Assembly: GCA_963921195.1 (NCBI GenBank)
Contig: OY992541.1
Location: 9,766,951-9,830,950, forward strand
Direction: 5' to 3'
DNA length: 64,000 nt
Origin: Pegoplata infirma
Lineage: Eukaryota; Arthropoda; Insecta; Diptera; Anthomyiidae
Below the pieces are notes generated by a model. That model saw only the letters and a program-made list of their open reading frames with translations. It was not told the DNA's origin and did not search any database. The translations under genes and the position numbers were made by a program. Position 1 is the first letter of the stretch. Every line of letters starts with the position of its first letter. Below, in pieces: positions 34,374 to 45,513 of this stretch.

Positions 34374-34405
34374 GTCCGCTGGTCTAGAGGGTAGAGATTG
34401 CGATT
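34374..34405 (+). repeat. 5' half of a tRNA-like sequence, split by copia
   Basis: CGTCCGCTGGTCTAGAGGG contains an A-box-like TGGTCTAGAGGG (about 34379). The matching B-box half (GGTTCTAATCC, 35819-35829, then CCCGTCCG and a T run) sits on the other side of the copia remnant. Together they would make a tRNA-sized unit lacking its middle. Confidence 0.45.
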
Positions 34406-34411
34406 ACAAAA

Positions 34412-34585
34412 TGTTGTAAGATGAAGATTTATTAAGAATATAAAAAGATGATGAAATTACATGTGTTGAGAAAAGGGCGCAAAAATACAGAGTTGTACAT
34501 ATAGTATTTACTTTAGTAATAAAAACAGTGATGCTACTTGTAGCGATTATAAAGTTTAATTAACAATATAAATATATTACTAACA
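34412..34585 (-). repeat. 3' LTR of copia-like element, 174 bp
   Basis: TGTT...AACA termini, preceded by the polypurine tract. Contains TTAATAAA near its distal end on the minus strand as a possible poly(A) signal. Confidence 0.75.
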
Positions 34586-34662
34586 CCCCTTCTCAATTTT
34601 ATAAAAATTGTATAAAAAAAAATAGATTTATATAAACTCAAAAGTATATTATAAAAATAAAG

Positions 34663-35812
34663 TTATTTACATAAACCAATTAACTCTCGAAATTTACATA
34701 TTTTAATTTTCTGTAAAGGCTTAGTAAGAATGTCAGCTAACATAGAATCCGTAGGACAATAATCATATATGACATCCTTTGACCTCCATAAGTCGCGAAC
34801 AAAATAGTACTTCACATCTATATGCTTACTTCGAGGGCATATCTTTTCGTCTTGAAGTATTTTTAAGCAGCTCTGGTTGTCCTCAAAAATGATAGGATTT
34901 TGTACATCAATTTCAAATTCTTTCATTAGTTGAATAAGCCACAAAAGTTCTTGAGATGCCTCCGCAAGAGCTACGAACTCAGCTTCGGTAGAAGATAAAG
35001 TGACATTCGCTTGCTTTCGGCTGGCATAACTTATAACTGCATCACCAAGCTTGAAGATAAAACCGCTTGTAGATTTGCGATCATTTATATCTCCTGCCCA
35101 GTCCGCATCAGCATAGCCTTTTAATTGTAAACCAGTTGTTGAACCAACGCATAATTTTAAATCTTTTGTGCCATTAAGGTATTTGAGAACCCTTTTGACC
35201 TCTGTCCAATCATTAGCATTCGGATTACTTATTCTTCTAGATAATATTGAAACGGCTACAGCAATATCCGGACGAGTATTGTTCGATATATATAATAACG
35301 ATCCTATTGCCTTTCTGTATAAGTTGTTGTTCTCAAGTATATTATCAGAATTCTCTTTTAAGTATCCGGGATCCATTGGAATGTATGAAATCTTTGCAAA
35401 TTGAATTCGTTTATAATTTTAGAAATATAACTTCTCTGAGATAGGTAAAATAAACCATTTGCAAAGTTTACCTCAATCCCTAAGTAAAGTTTCAAATCTC
35501 CCAATTCCGTTATATCAAAATGTAATTTTAGTGCCTGTATAACACTATCAATGTTTTCATCATAGTTAGAAGCAATTATGATATCATCAACGTATATCAA
35601 AATATATGTGATTGAATCCGCAATACTTTTCACATACAAACAAGGCTCGGCCTTTCCCCTTCTGAATCCCGAATCAATTAATATTTGATTGATACGAAGA
35701 TTCCAACAACGAGCCGATTGTTTAAGCCCATACAAGCTGTGATTTAATTTGCAAACAAGATCTTCCTTTCCAGGCATAACAAACCCTTCAGGTTGTTTTA
35801 AATATATATCAG
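34663..35812 (-). pseudogene. Copia reverse transcriptase and RNase H (one frameshift)
   Basis: Upstream of the first ATG the frame reads SDIYLKQPEGFVMPGKEDLV, so it enters already inside the polymerase. LNHSLYGLKQSARCWN and LIYVDDIIIAS (catalytic YVDD) identify a Ty1/copia reverse transcriptase. RNase H follows: YADADWAGDINDRKSTSG, LSSTEAEFVALAEA, EDNQSCLKI and RSKHIDVKYYFVRDL. A one-base frameshift near 35370 separates the two parts. The C-terminal frame ends normally at 34663, ~70 bp before the polypurine tract, so decay is slight apart from the 5' loss. Confidence 0.9.
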
Positions 35813-35838
35813 ACTTGTGGTTCTAATCCCCGTCCGTT
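35813..35838 (+). repeat. 3' half of a tRNA-like sequence next to copia
   Basis: GTGGTTCTAATCCCCGTCCG contains a B-box-like GGTTCTAATCC and is followed by a long T run, which could serve as a pol III terminator. Confidence 0.45.
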
Positions 35839-35975
35839 CAAAGTTTTTTTTTTTTTTTTATTTATTTTCAGTTTGACATTATTATATCTAAAAATAAATC
35901 TAAAAACAGAAACATTTTTTGGATAAAAATGTATCCAATAATTTTTTTATAAAATCAAGATGTCAGATATTATAA

Positions 35976-36300
35976 GATAACTTTGGCGAGGCCAAATTTC
36001 GGATGAAATTACATTATATAATATCCAATTTAATATAAAATCATGATATTGGATATTTTAAGATAACTTTGGCGCGGCCAATTTCCGGATGAAATTACAT
36101 CATATTATATCATATTTAATACAAAATTATGATAATAGATAATTTAGGATGACTTTGGCGCGGCCAATTTCCGGATGAAATCACATACAATCAAATATTA
36201 AACTGTAACTTCATATAGTATATGATGTTATGAGATAACTTTGGCGCGGCCAATTTTCGGATGAAATTTAGCAAAATCAGATCCAATAAATTATATATAA
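35976..36300 (+). repeat. ~88-bp tandem array, four units
   Basis: GATAACTTTGGCGCGGCC followed by AATTTCCGGATGAAAT recurs at 35976, 36062, 36148 and 36234. Confidence 0.85.
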
Positions 36301-36340
36301 TTTTATAAGATAACATGTTTTACCATACAATTTTTTTTTA

Positions 36341-37104
36341 CTCGGGACTAGAGATGAGCGATATTTTCATACCGGTGATTTAATCACAGTGATTCAAAAA
36401 TCACTGGTAACTGCAGTTATCAAATATCTTAAATCACTGCTACTTGCAATATCGTTCTTTTTTGTTATACACACATTAACTAACATTTTAACAGTTGCTG
36501 CGTGTTCGTTTAATCATATTTTTTCTTCTCTTGTTATGGAATGTAAAAAAAAACAAATACACAAAGCAAACGCAATTTTTTTAATACGCATACAAGCAAC
36601 GAAATTGCCAAAAATATTATTTTGCTTTAAAATGAAAACTGTTATTGAAGGAACTGTGATTTAAAAGAACTGTGATTCAAAATCACGTTTATATCTACAT
36701 TTATAAAACGGTGATCACAGTAACTGTTTAAAATATTGGTTATTTGAAAAGAAAGACGTTCCTCAAAAATAACTAAATTGCTAATTTTTACTGTGGTTTT
36801 ATAAATTTTTCCAGATTTTCTCTTAATTTTAAATAAATAATTTCTCAGAAATAACTTGAATGTACTTAAATTGAACTTAATACAAATTGAGTTATTAAAT
36901 ATGAAGTCCGGCAATACAAATAAATAAATAAATATTTAATACATACTAATCTAAAGTAAAAGGAAAACATTGTATTGTTTTTTTTTTGCATCACATTGAA
37001 AAACGGTGATCACGGTAACTGTTTAAAAGAACGGTGATTTGTAAATCACGGTAACTGAACGGCGTGATTCAAAAATCACTACATTGCTCATCTCTACTCG
37101 GGAC
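36341..37104. mobile_element. 748-bp hAT-like element, 8-bp duplication CTCGGGAC
   Basis: TAGAGATGAGC (36349) and GCTCATCTCTA (37096) are perfect inverse termini, flanked by CTCGGGAC at 36341-36348 and 37097-37104. Subterminal DNA repeats GTGATT...AATCAC and GGTAACTG. The target consists of the last six bases of the CCCGAGT element plus its AC duplication. Confidence 0.9.
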
Positions 37105-38574
37105 GAATATTTTTGAAGTGTTTTATATAAAATTTTATATGACATCATTTAAAAAAAATTCAAGGACAATTGTTTTGTTATAACGAATATAATCTAAGTG
37201 TTTTATATAAAATTTTATATAACTTTATTTTTTTTTTATTTTTCCAAGTTTTTTTGTTAAGGGCAATTTTTTTTTTTTAACGAAAATTTTCTAACAATAA
37301 GTGTCTTATATAAAATTTTATATGACTCCTTTTATTGAAATTTTTCCAATAAAATTTTACATGAGTCCATTTTTTTAAATTTTTTCAAGGAAAATTTTTT
37401 TTTTATTTAAAAATAATTTTTTTATTTAAAACCAATGATGGGTACCAATACCTTTTCGATACCAATACCCGTTAATACCAATTCAAATTGAAAACCAATA
37501 CCAATTAAAAACCAATACCTTTATTTGTGCGATACCAATACCGATAAAAAACCAATACTGATTCCCCACTACCAATACCAATTAAAAACCAATACTTTTA
37601 TTCTTCAAAACCAATACCAATAAAAAACCAATACCAATTCATTTTTTTCTACTTTCGTATCGGTTTTGTTTCGGTTTTTTGTATTCTTATTTTCGTTTGT
37701 TTTAATTGTGACGTCAAACATTTTCTTTCCATCACATTATTAGGTTTTACCTGAATTGCTACAGATGTTTACAAAAGATGTTACATCGATCAGTAATCGT
37801 TTGCATGCAAAGTCATATAACAAAAAGGAGTTAGCTACTTGAATTTTAAAAGCCATAAAAACATAAAACAAATATTTTTTTGTCACGTTACGTGATTTTT
37901 ATGACCCCTAATAAAAGTATATCTTAAAAAATTTAGACCTTTTCTGTAATGAAATTTTTTCTTTTGCAAACATTATTAATATGTGATGCACATATATTGA
38001 ATGTCACTGCACTGTTCTTTGCGTTGTAAAAAAAATACTAATGTCCTTTTTTGGAAATCCCAAAATTTTAATCAAGCAGTCGTTACAAAATTATATGTCA
38101 CAACACCAGAATCAAAAAAAAAAATTGTTTGTTTTACAGTTATATTATAAAAGAATTTAAGAATGCATAATGTGCGGTTCACACTTGCTATTTTTACGTT
38201 TTTATTCAGTTACTGGTGTTTTGATAAACAACTTGTTGTGTGAACTCCATATAAGAAAAAAAATTTGCCCGTGTAATAACAAAAAGATCTAAAATCGAAA
38301 AAGGGGCCCCTGCACGATAACCCATTTCAATCACTTAAAAAAATATGTATGAATGGAAGAATTTCAGGTATATTTTGTTACAAATGTTAAGTGTCATCTT
38401 TCTGCAATTAAAAAATATCTCCCCTTACCACCGCAATTTATATGGCTTTTCTGGAAAAACGGAATATTAAACATTTTTTTTGACAAGATTTTTAAGATCT
38501 GCCGGTGCTAATTTCACTAAAAAAGTACCTTTTTCCAAAAAAGGAAAAATAAAATTGAATCTTATACCCAATTC

Positions 38575-38685
38575 ACACCTGAGGTGAAATCTTGTTCGAA
38601 CGAGATTTCGATCATATGGTTGTGTATAAAATGATACAGACCATATGATCGAAATCTCGTTCGAACGAGATTTCACCTCAGGTGT
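38575..38685. repeat. Near-perfect inverted repeat with 46-bp arms
   Basis: 38575-38620 and 38640-38685 are reverse complements with one mismatch, separated by 19 bases. Each arm also contains the self-complementary AAATCTCGTTCGAACGAGAT core (with one change on the left). Confidence 0.85.
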
Positions 38686-39139
38686 GGATAGGCCTTTAGT
38701 TTTATAAAATTTCCTTTTTTTAATTTTTCTCAAAAGAGATAAAATTAAAACGCCTTAAAATATATATTTTTGTAAACCACTTTTGATTTAGTTGGCTTTA
38801 ACTTTAATTTTATCATTATTATTTAAAAAAGAAGAGAAAAATAAGTTCTTCTCGCATTGGTACAGTGGACATAAATGGTGTAAAAACTGACCAATAAAAC
38901 TTACGAATTTGTTACGCATTTGAGATTATCGAAAATCAAGGAAATTTTTATTTTTTATACCCTCCAAAATATAAATATATAAAAAAATGTTAGGGATTTT
39001 TTTAATTTTTCCTCCGCGCGATGAATGCTGTCAAATAGATTTATTATGATTTTTGCACTTCTTCTCCTTCTTCTTTTATATTGATCGTGTGTGGGTAAGA
39101 TTGACGATTGTACAATGGTCAATCTAACCCATACATGGG

Positions 39140-39300
39140 AATTTTTAATTGGCATTGAATTTTCATTGACATTAGTTGGAACTAATGCCACTGCCAAAGA
39201 AAGCATTAGCATTTATTGCCAATGAGATTTTTTGGCATTGGCATTATTTGTACTAATGCCAATGAAAAGGCACAAATGCCTAAAAAAACTATTACAATTG
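39140..39300. repeat. TTGGCATT/AATGCCAA repeat cluster
   Basis: GGCATT and AATGCC motifs occur many times in both orientations. It resembles the subterminal repeats of the neighbouring hAT-like elements, but no termini were found. Confidence 0.5.
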
Positions 39301-39748
39301 ATAAAAAATTAGAAAATTAGAAAAAGTGAATGCTCTATTGTATTAAGTATGACTTGATGCACCTTGTCTGTAACTTTTGTAAAAATAGGTACAGCCATTC
39401 CCTTAGAATGATCAATCAAAAATAAAATATTTATGTTTAAATCTCCATATACCGTTATCAAAAAAGCTAACAAATTTATACATTATTAAGGCGGGACCTT
39501 GTTTTTATTTTTTGATTATTATAAAAATTATAATTTATTTGAAAAAAGGATGTACAACTTGTAAATGGGTATGGACAGTTCTTGATTTTGTTTTTTTGTA
39601 ATTTTTTAATTTTTTTTATTTAAATTTTTTAAAATTGTTCCATTTTAAATAGTTTTTCCAAAATGTTCCGCGACATAATCCAAAACTTAGGACGCCAAAA
39701 TTTTCGTTGGTTTACTAGCATTAAGACTGACCTGCCCCTTTTGCCCGT

Positions 39749-40281
39749 TTTTATACCCTCCAACCACAGTATGGGGGTATACTCACTTTGTCATTCCGTG
39801 TGTAACGCATCGAAATATCGGTCTAGGACCCCATAAAGTATATATTTTATTGATCAGTGATCGATTCTAAGACATTCTAGCGATGTCCGTCCGTCCGTCT
39901 GTAGAAGACACGATACAGTCCAAAATAAAAGAGCTAGACTTCCGAAGTTTTGCACGAATATGTCTTATATTCCTAGGCAGGCTAAGTTCGGAAATGGGTA
40001 AAATCGGACCAAGGGGGAAAAAGTTCCCCCTTAGAGAACTAAACCAACCTAAGAAAAAACGTTTTTTTTGCAGGGTGTTTTGTACTTTTGCTAAGCAAAT
40101 GCAACTTTGTTATCTCAGAAGAAGTTCAAAATCGCAAGGGGGATGTGCTCCCTAACGTCAACCACCAACCCCCTCCCCCCCCCAAAAAAAAAGACGCCCC
40201 TGATTTTTTTTTATATATTTTTTTACATTTTGGAGGGTATAAAAGATTCGGCACTGCCGAATGTAACACTCTCACTTGTTT
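39749..40281 (+). mobile_element. Mini-me-type element, full-length copy
   Basis: Starts TTTTTATACCCTCCAACCAC, includes GGTCTAGGACCCCATAAAG, a short TATATA tract, the core GATCGATTCTAAGACATTC and (GTCC/GTCT)n, and ends GGAGGGTATAAAAGATTCGG then CACTCTCACTTGTTT. It is co-linear with 63338-63865. Confidence 0.85.
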
Positions 40282-40599
40282 CGTCTGTGTTTAAAATATT
40301 AATAGAAAGGGAGATGAACAAATCTAAAGTTGTTAAAATGAGCATTTTATAATTGAATAAATTAATTTTATGAATTAAAAATTTTTAAGTTTTTCCAAAA
40401 GTACAAACATATTTATTTCTATATTAATACTGGATAAAATGAAACCCGAATACACAAAAAATCGATTTCGAGAAAACCCGGTTACACGAAAAATAGTTTT
40501 TTATCGTATTAAAAATTGTTTTCAATACATTAAAAAAAAAAAAAGAAATACTCGGTTAGGCGGTCCAGACAGTTTTTTGAAGTACACCATTTACAGATG

Positions 40600-41614
40600 T
40601 AATTCGAAAAAGATCAATTGTAATTCGAAGATTCTATTTGTAATTCGAAGATTCCATTTGTAATTCGAAGATTCCATTTGTAATTCGAAGATTCCATTTG
40701 TAATTCGAATACTCCAATTGTAATTCGAAGATTCCATTTGTAATTCGAAGATTCCAATTGTAATTCGAAAAAGATCAATTGTAATTCCTAAAAGATCAAT
40801 TGTAATTCGTAAAAGATCAATTGTAATTCGTAAAAGATCAATTGTAATTCGTAAAAGATCAATTGTAATTCGAAAAAGATCAATTGTAATTCGTAAAAGA
40901 TCAATTGTAATTCGTAAAAGATCAATTGTAATTCGAAGATTCCAATTGTAATTCGTAAAAGATCAATTGTAATTCGAAAAAGATCAATTGTAATTCGAAA
41001 AAGATCAATTGTAATTCGTAAAAAATCAATTGTAATTCGTAAAAGATCAATTGTAATTCAAAAAAGATCAATTGTAATTCGTAAAAGATCAATTGTAATT
41101 CGAAAAAGATCAATTGTAATTCGAAAAAGATCAATTGTAATTCGAAAAAGATCAATTGTAATTCGAAAAAGATCAATTGTAATTCGAAAAAGATCAATTG
41201 TAATTCGAAAAAGATCAATTGTAATTCGAAAAAGATCAATTGTAATTCGTAAAAGATCAATTGTAATTCGAAAAAGATCAATTGTAATTCGAAAAAGATC
41301 AATTGTAATTCGTAAAAAATCAATTGTAATTCGTAAAAGATCAATTGTAATTCAAAAAAGATCAATTGTAATTCGTAAAAGATCAATTGTAATTCGAAAA
41401 AGATCAATTGTAATTCGAAAAAGATCAATTGTAATTCGAAAAAGATCAATTGTAATTCGAAAAAGATCAATTGTAATTCGAAAAAGATCAATTGTAATTC
41501 GAAAAAGATCAATTGTAATTCGAAAAAGATCAATTGTAATTCGAAAAAAGATCAATTGTAATTCGTAAAAGATCAATTGTAATTCGAAAAAGATCAATTG
41601 TAATTCGAAAAAGA
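40600..41614. repeat. 21-bp minisatellite, about 48 copies
   Basis: The unit is AATTGTAATTCG plus AAAAAGATC, with TAAAAGATC and AAGATTCCA variants at the left edge. Because 21 is divisible by three, reading frames on the minus strand stay open and give apparent IFFELQL and DLFRITI heptad repeats; these are by-products of the array. Confidence 0.95.
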
Positions 41615-41619
41615 TTAAA

Positions 41620-42000
41620 ATGAAGTGTCCACCCTTGAAAAAATTTCCTTGTAGGTCTGAATCCAAAAAGTTTCAAGGCACTTATTTATTACCCTAGGTT
41701 ACGTTAGGTTAACCTACCCTAATATAGTCACTTAATTTAAATGAAAATCGCTCAATAATCACGTGATTTATATAAAAATCGATCACGCCTGAATCACGTG
41801 GTTTTTTGAGTCACGCAAATAACGGGACCACAGACCATCTCTAATTCAAATACATAAACAAAAGACAAGTGTCTCTTCATTTGATTCATCTATAACATCT
41901 GTGAATTTGATTAAAAATGAAGTGTCCACCCTGAAATAGTTTCCTTGTAGGTCCGATTTCAAAAACTTTCAAGGCACTTATTAATTACCTTAATATAGGC
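41620..42000. repeat. ~85-bp direct duplication and hAT-like scrap
   Basis: ATGAAGTGTCCACCC ... CAAGGCACTTATT occurs at about 41629 and again at 41918. Between them, 41740-41845 carries ATCACGTGATT and CATCTCTA motifs of the TAGAGATG family. Confidence 0.6.
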
Positions 42001-42666
42001 TTAATTTCTGAATTTCAGAAAGATCGGTTAACATTTACGACCTGTAGAGACTTTTGGCCAAAAAACCTACCATCACGCCCCAGTGTGCACTGTGGGGCGA
42101 ACAGAAGGACGACGTACGTTAAATAAATTAATATTAACGACAAAACCTTTTGCATACAAATACCAAAACCGATATAAGATAAATACCAATACTTATTAAA
42201 AACCGATACCAATTCGAGGCTAAAACCAATACCAATACCCAATACCTAAATAATTCAAAACCAATACCGAAACCTATACCAATTCAACAAAAAATGAAAA
42301 CCAATACCTATACCAATACTAATATAATTTTAAAAACCAATACCAATACCAATACTTTTATCGAATTGGTACCCATCCTTGTTTAAAACTAAAACACAAA
42401 TATTGGATTAATATCCTAAAACTCGTATCAAATTCGATATAAAGTTATATAAACTGATATTATTAGATAATATTCTATCAAATCTTATGAAACCATTTTT
42501 CTTATAAGATTGTATCAAAATAGACACAAACCCATATTAAATTAGATATTGCGTCATATCATTTTTTTACTCGGGAGGCTATATTCTTAAATCTTTAAAT
42601 ACCATGTACAATGTTAACCAAAGTAAGAGATTTAAAAAAACAAATGAATTTGTTTCTTTAGGTTAA

Positions 42667-43968
42667 TAACACTGTGCTACAAAAAACACAAAATCGAAAA
42701 TACTTTTAAAATGAGGTAGTTAAGGTTGTAGGTCTCGTCGAAAAGATCACAAAAATGCCCATCAAACTTGCCAGACACCCTCAAATTTTAAAGTTATTGT
42801 CAAAAAACGTTTTTTTGGGACTTTTCTCACTAAACCACGTGTAACTTAAACATTTTTGAACCGATTTAAAATTTTTCAACAGTTTTGGATACAAGAAGGA
42901 TTGGGCTTTTCATGTGTGTGAATTGGTCTATACATATAAGAAAGATATGTATTGATTTTTTCAACAATATCTAATTTTTTGTTATTTTTTGAAAATTTTT
43001 TGAGTTTATCGATTTTTTTCTGCTATAGTTTGTTCAACAACATTTATATAAATAAACGTAATTCTAAAGAAAATTTAATTGTGAATACGATGAGCTTTAT
43101 TCCAAAAAAATCCGATAAAAATTGACAGAGTTGTGATAACTTTTCTAAAAAAGAAAATTAAGATTTTGTATGAAATTGCCGTGCGAATAACCCAGGCAAA
43201 AAAAATTAAAAAATAAACGAAAATACTGAGAGGTCGCGTATCATTATTTTAAAGGTTTTTGACCTCCTGAATTCGAATTTGACCTTGAAATTGCGCTATC
43301 TTATTAAGTTTTTGATATATCAATTTATGTTAAATATCTCAAAAACCTGACGAGATAGAGCAATTTAAAGGCCAGATTCGGATTCAGCGCACCAAAAACC
43401 TTTAAAAATATTGTACGTGGCCATTTATGATAAATTTATTTTTTTTGCCTGGGTTACCTGAACGGCGATTTCCTGCAAAATCTTAATTTTCTTTTTTAGA
43501 AAAATTATCACAACTCTGTCAATTATTATCCGATTTTTTCAGGATAAAGCTTATCGTATTTAAAATTAAATTATCTTTAAAAAAAAGCTCATAAATATAA
43601 AGGTTGTTAAACGAACTATAGCAGAAAAAAACCGATAAACTAGAAAATTTTTCAAAAAATAACAAAAAAAATTGATTTTATAGAAAAAATCAATAGATAT
43701 CTTTCTTTTACGTATTGACCAATTCACCCACATGGAAAGTCCTATCCTTTTTCTATTCAAAACAGTTTAAAAATTTAAAATCGGTTGAAAATTTTCTGAA
43801 TTACACAAGGTTTAGTGAGAAAAGTTTCAAAAAAACGTTTTTTGACAATAACTCTAAAATTTGAGGGTGTCTGGCAAGTTTAATGGGAATTTTTATGATC
43901 TACTCGACAAGACCAACAACCTATACTATGTCACATCAGAAGTATTTTTTCACTGTAGCACAGTGTAA
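42667..43968. mobile_element. 1.3-kb palindromic (foldback) element, TAA duplication
   Basis: CACTGTGCTAC (42670) and GTAGCACAGTG (ending 43965) begin arms of roughly 600 bp that are imperfect reverse complements to a centre near 43320. TAA flanks both sides (42667-42669 and 43966-43968). A CACT-type terminus and 3-bp duplication fit CACTA or PIF/Harbinger-related MITEs. Confidence 0.75.
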
Positions 43969-44069
43969 TTTATGTTTTTTTTTTTTTTTTTGGTTTAGTT
44001 TTTAGATTTTTAATTTTTTTTAATAGTTTTATTAACAATCTAATGGATTGTCTTTATAATTTTGTTAAC

Positions 44070-44432
44070 TACCCTAGTAAAAAAGTTTTGATATAATGCT
44101 ATATAAATTGATACAATCATGTTAAATTATATATGAGTTTTTATATGTTCAGATCTAAATTTATTTGAGATTTATTGCGGATCCATTTTCTTATCTGAAG
44201 TTATACATAAATATATCTGACTTTATGTAATTATATAAATCTATATTAATTTATATAAAATAAGACCAAGTGGATTTAATTGGATGTGACCAAAATTCGG
44301 ATCTAATTATATCATTTTTTATATATGTGTATCTAAAATAATACATTTATGTAGATCAATATCTGATCCAACTCGATACAGCCAATTTTAAGATCAAATT
44401 AGATCAAAAAAGTTTTTTTTTTTACTCGGGTA
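44070..44432. mobile_element. 359-bp CCCGAGT-family element, TA duplication
   Basis: CCCTAGTAAAAAAG (44072) and TTTTTACTCGGG (ending 44430), flanked by TA. This is the simplest uninterrupted copy of the family, and its right half matches 54799-54870 plus 59265-59420. Confidence 0.8.
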
Positions 44433-44582
44433 ATATTAAAATGCATCATTTGAAGTCTATATGTAAATAAATCGTATAAAAAACACGTGTTTACTTATTT
44501 GTACTTTTACTTATGCAAGTACTATATGCTATATGTATGACAATGTATTTTTTTAACTCTTGCTTTAAATAACAACCTAATA

Positions 44583-45325
44583 TTAAGGCAGAGCCGAAAA
44601 ACTTCCTCTGAAATTCTTGAGTTTGACTTTATATCACCATTTCCGCAAAAAACTAATAAAAGTAATTTTAAAAAGTTTTTGAATTTTATATGTCATTTGT
44701 AACTTAAAAGTCTATTTAAAAGGAGACCGGATCACCGAATAAAAAACTGTGAACGTACTTTTACTCCATGGAGGGTCCAGTATCACATGTATATCCATTT
44801 ATTCATGTGTTACATTTTTTTCCAAGAAAATGGGTTAATATTTGGGAGGCTATGTGTAAATAAAAAATATATTTTCAGTTATATATAAAAACTTATTTTT
44901 TTTACACTAAACTAACAAAGTGAGAAGGATGAAATTTAACAATGTGTTAGTGCATATCAATGTCCTTAACATACATTTTTTCCGGAAGAAATGGCTGGAA
45001 ATTCTAAAGGATATTAAAGGACAAAATTTTGAAAGGACCTTATTGACATCCTTTTAACCTGATATGACAAAACGGACATGTTTAAAAATTTGAGAAGACT
45101 TTCTTCTTTCATTTGCTTTTTATCTCAGCATCGTAGGATAAGTAGAAATATTTTTTTTTTTTTACTTTAAATGTCCTTGAAAATTTTAAAGTCCTCTAAA
45201 AAGGACAAATGATCACCGAATGAAAAACTGTAAATGCAGTTTTACTCCAGAGGAGCTCTACTTTCAAGTGTATATGGTCTCGTTCTGGTGTTAAAAGTAG
45301 TGTTGTACGGTGTAATACCCTACTG
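44583..45325 (-). repeat. Right long inverted repeat of the composite element
   Basis: Inverse of 29610-30251 with one ~115-bp segment (near 44600-44720) absent from the left arm. The end lies near GGTGTAATACCCTACTG (about 45308). Confidence 0.8.
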
Positions 45326-45513
45326 TCGAGTATGTATATAGTCTGTGTAATAAGTATAAAGCACTCGTTAGTAGAGTTGTCAACCGATTAAGAATAATTA
45401 AATTAATCGATCAAACAAAACCAAACTCTTGTTCGATTAATTTAAAAATTACGATTTTCGAATAACGAATAAATCGATTAATTTATGTCAATTAATCGAA
45501 AAATTTTTTTTTT

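Larger units (their letters stand above)
34412..35812 (-). mobile_element. 5'-truncated Ty1/copia retrotransposon
   Basis: Minus-strand order: reverse transcriptase, RNase H, polypurine tract TGAGAAGGGG (34586-34595), then an LTR starting TGTTAGTAATA at 34585 and ending CTTACAACA at 34412. Everything upstream of the reverse transcriptase palm (Gag, protease, integrase, 5' LTR) is missing. Confidence 0.85.
32726..36348. mobile_element. Inner CCCGAGT-terminated element with AC duplication
   Basis: CCCGAGTAAAAAGG (32728) and TTTTTTTTACTCGGG (ending 36346) are inverse termini flanked by AC (32726-32727 and 36347-36348). The interior is AT-rich with two tandem arrays and a copia insertion. No transposase gene of its own is visible. 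Confidence 0.65.
37425..42389. mobile_element. 4.95-kb hAT-like element, 8-bp duplication TTTAAAAC, CCAATACC repeats
   Basis: CAATGATGGGTACC (37433) and the inverse of CAAGGATGGGTACC (ending 42381) are flanked by TTTAAAAC (37425-37432 and 42382-42389). Both ends are packed with CCAATACC (37445-37640 and 42170-42360). The inner 4 kb is mostly later insertions and minisatellite; no transposase gene. Confidence 0.85.
32578..42577. mobile_element. Outer CCCGAGT-terminated element with AG duplication
   Basis: CCCGAGTAAAAATAG at 32580 and TTTTTTACTCGGG ending 42575 are inverse termini, flanked by AG (32578-32579 and 42576-42577). All internal DNA from 32728 to 36348 and most up to 42381 is nested insertion. 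Its own sequence is AT-rich and repeats TTTTATATAAAATTTTA units (32655, 37128, 37198 and 37305). Confidence 0.65.
29610..45325 (+). mobile_element. ~15.7-kb composite element bounded by ~0.6-0.7-kb inverted repeats
   Basis: 29640-30251 and 44583-45295 are reverse complements that look nearly identical over hundreds of bases (shared phrases AACACCAGAACGAGACC, GTAGAGC, GGTGATCATTTGTCC, GGATGTCAATAAGGTCCTTT, GGTGATCCGGTCTCCTTTTA). The right arm keeps ~115 bp that the left lacks. Weaker similarity extends outward to about 29610 and 45325, the probable termini. A gene for a Cys-rich, possibly DDE-type protein begins 440 bp inside the left arm. Subtracting the nested insertions would leave an ancestral element of only a few kb. 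The superfamily is unassigned. Confidence 0.7.

Noticed and set aside
39749..40294. Frames of 68-90 aa within 39883-40352
   Set aside because: They run through a mini-me copy and its GTCY and C tracts; no protein family fits.
40600..41614. CRISPR-like array
   Set aside because: No unique spacers between repeats, eukaryotic context; it is a plain minisatellite.
40922..41666. 203-aa and 104-aa heptad-repeat frames
   Set aside because: By-products of the 21-bp minisatellite; composition and exact periodicity follow the DNA repeat.
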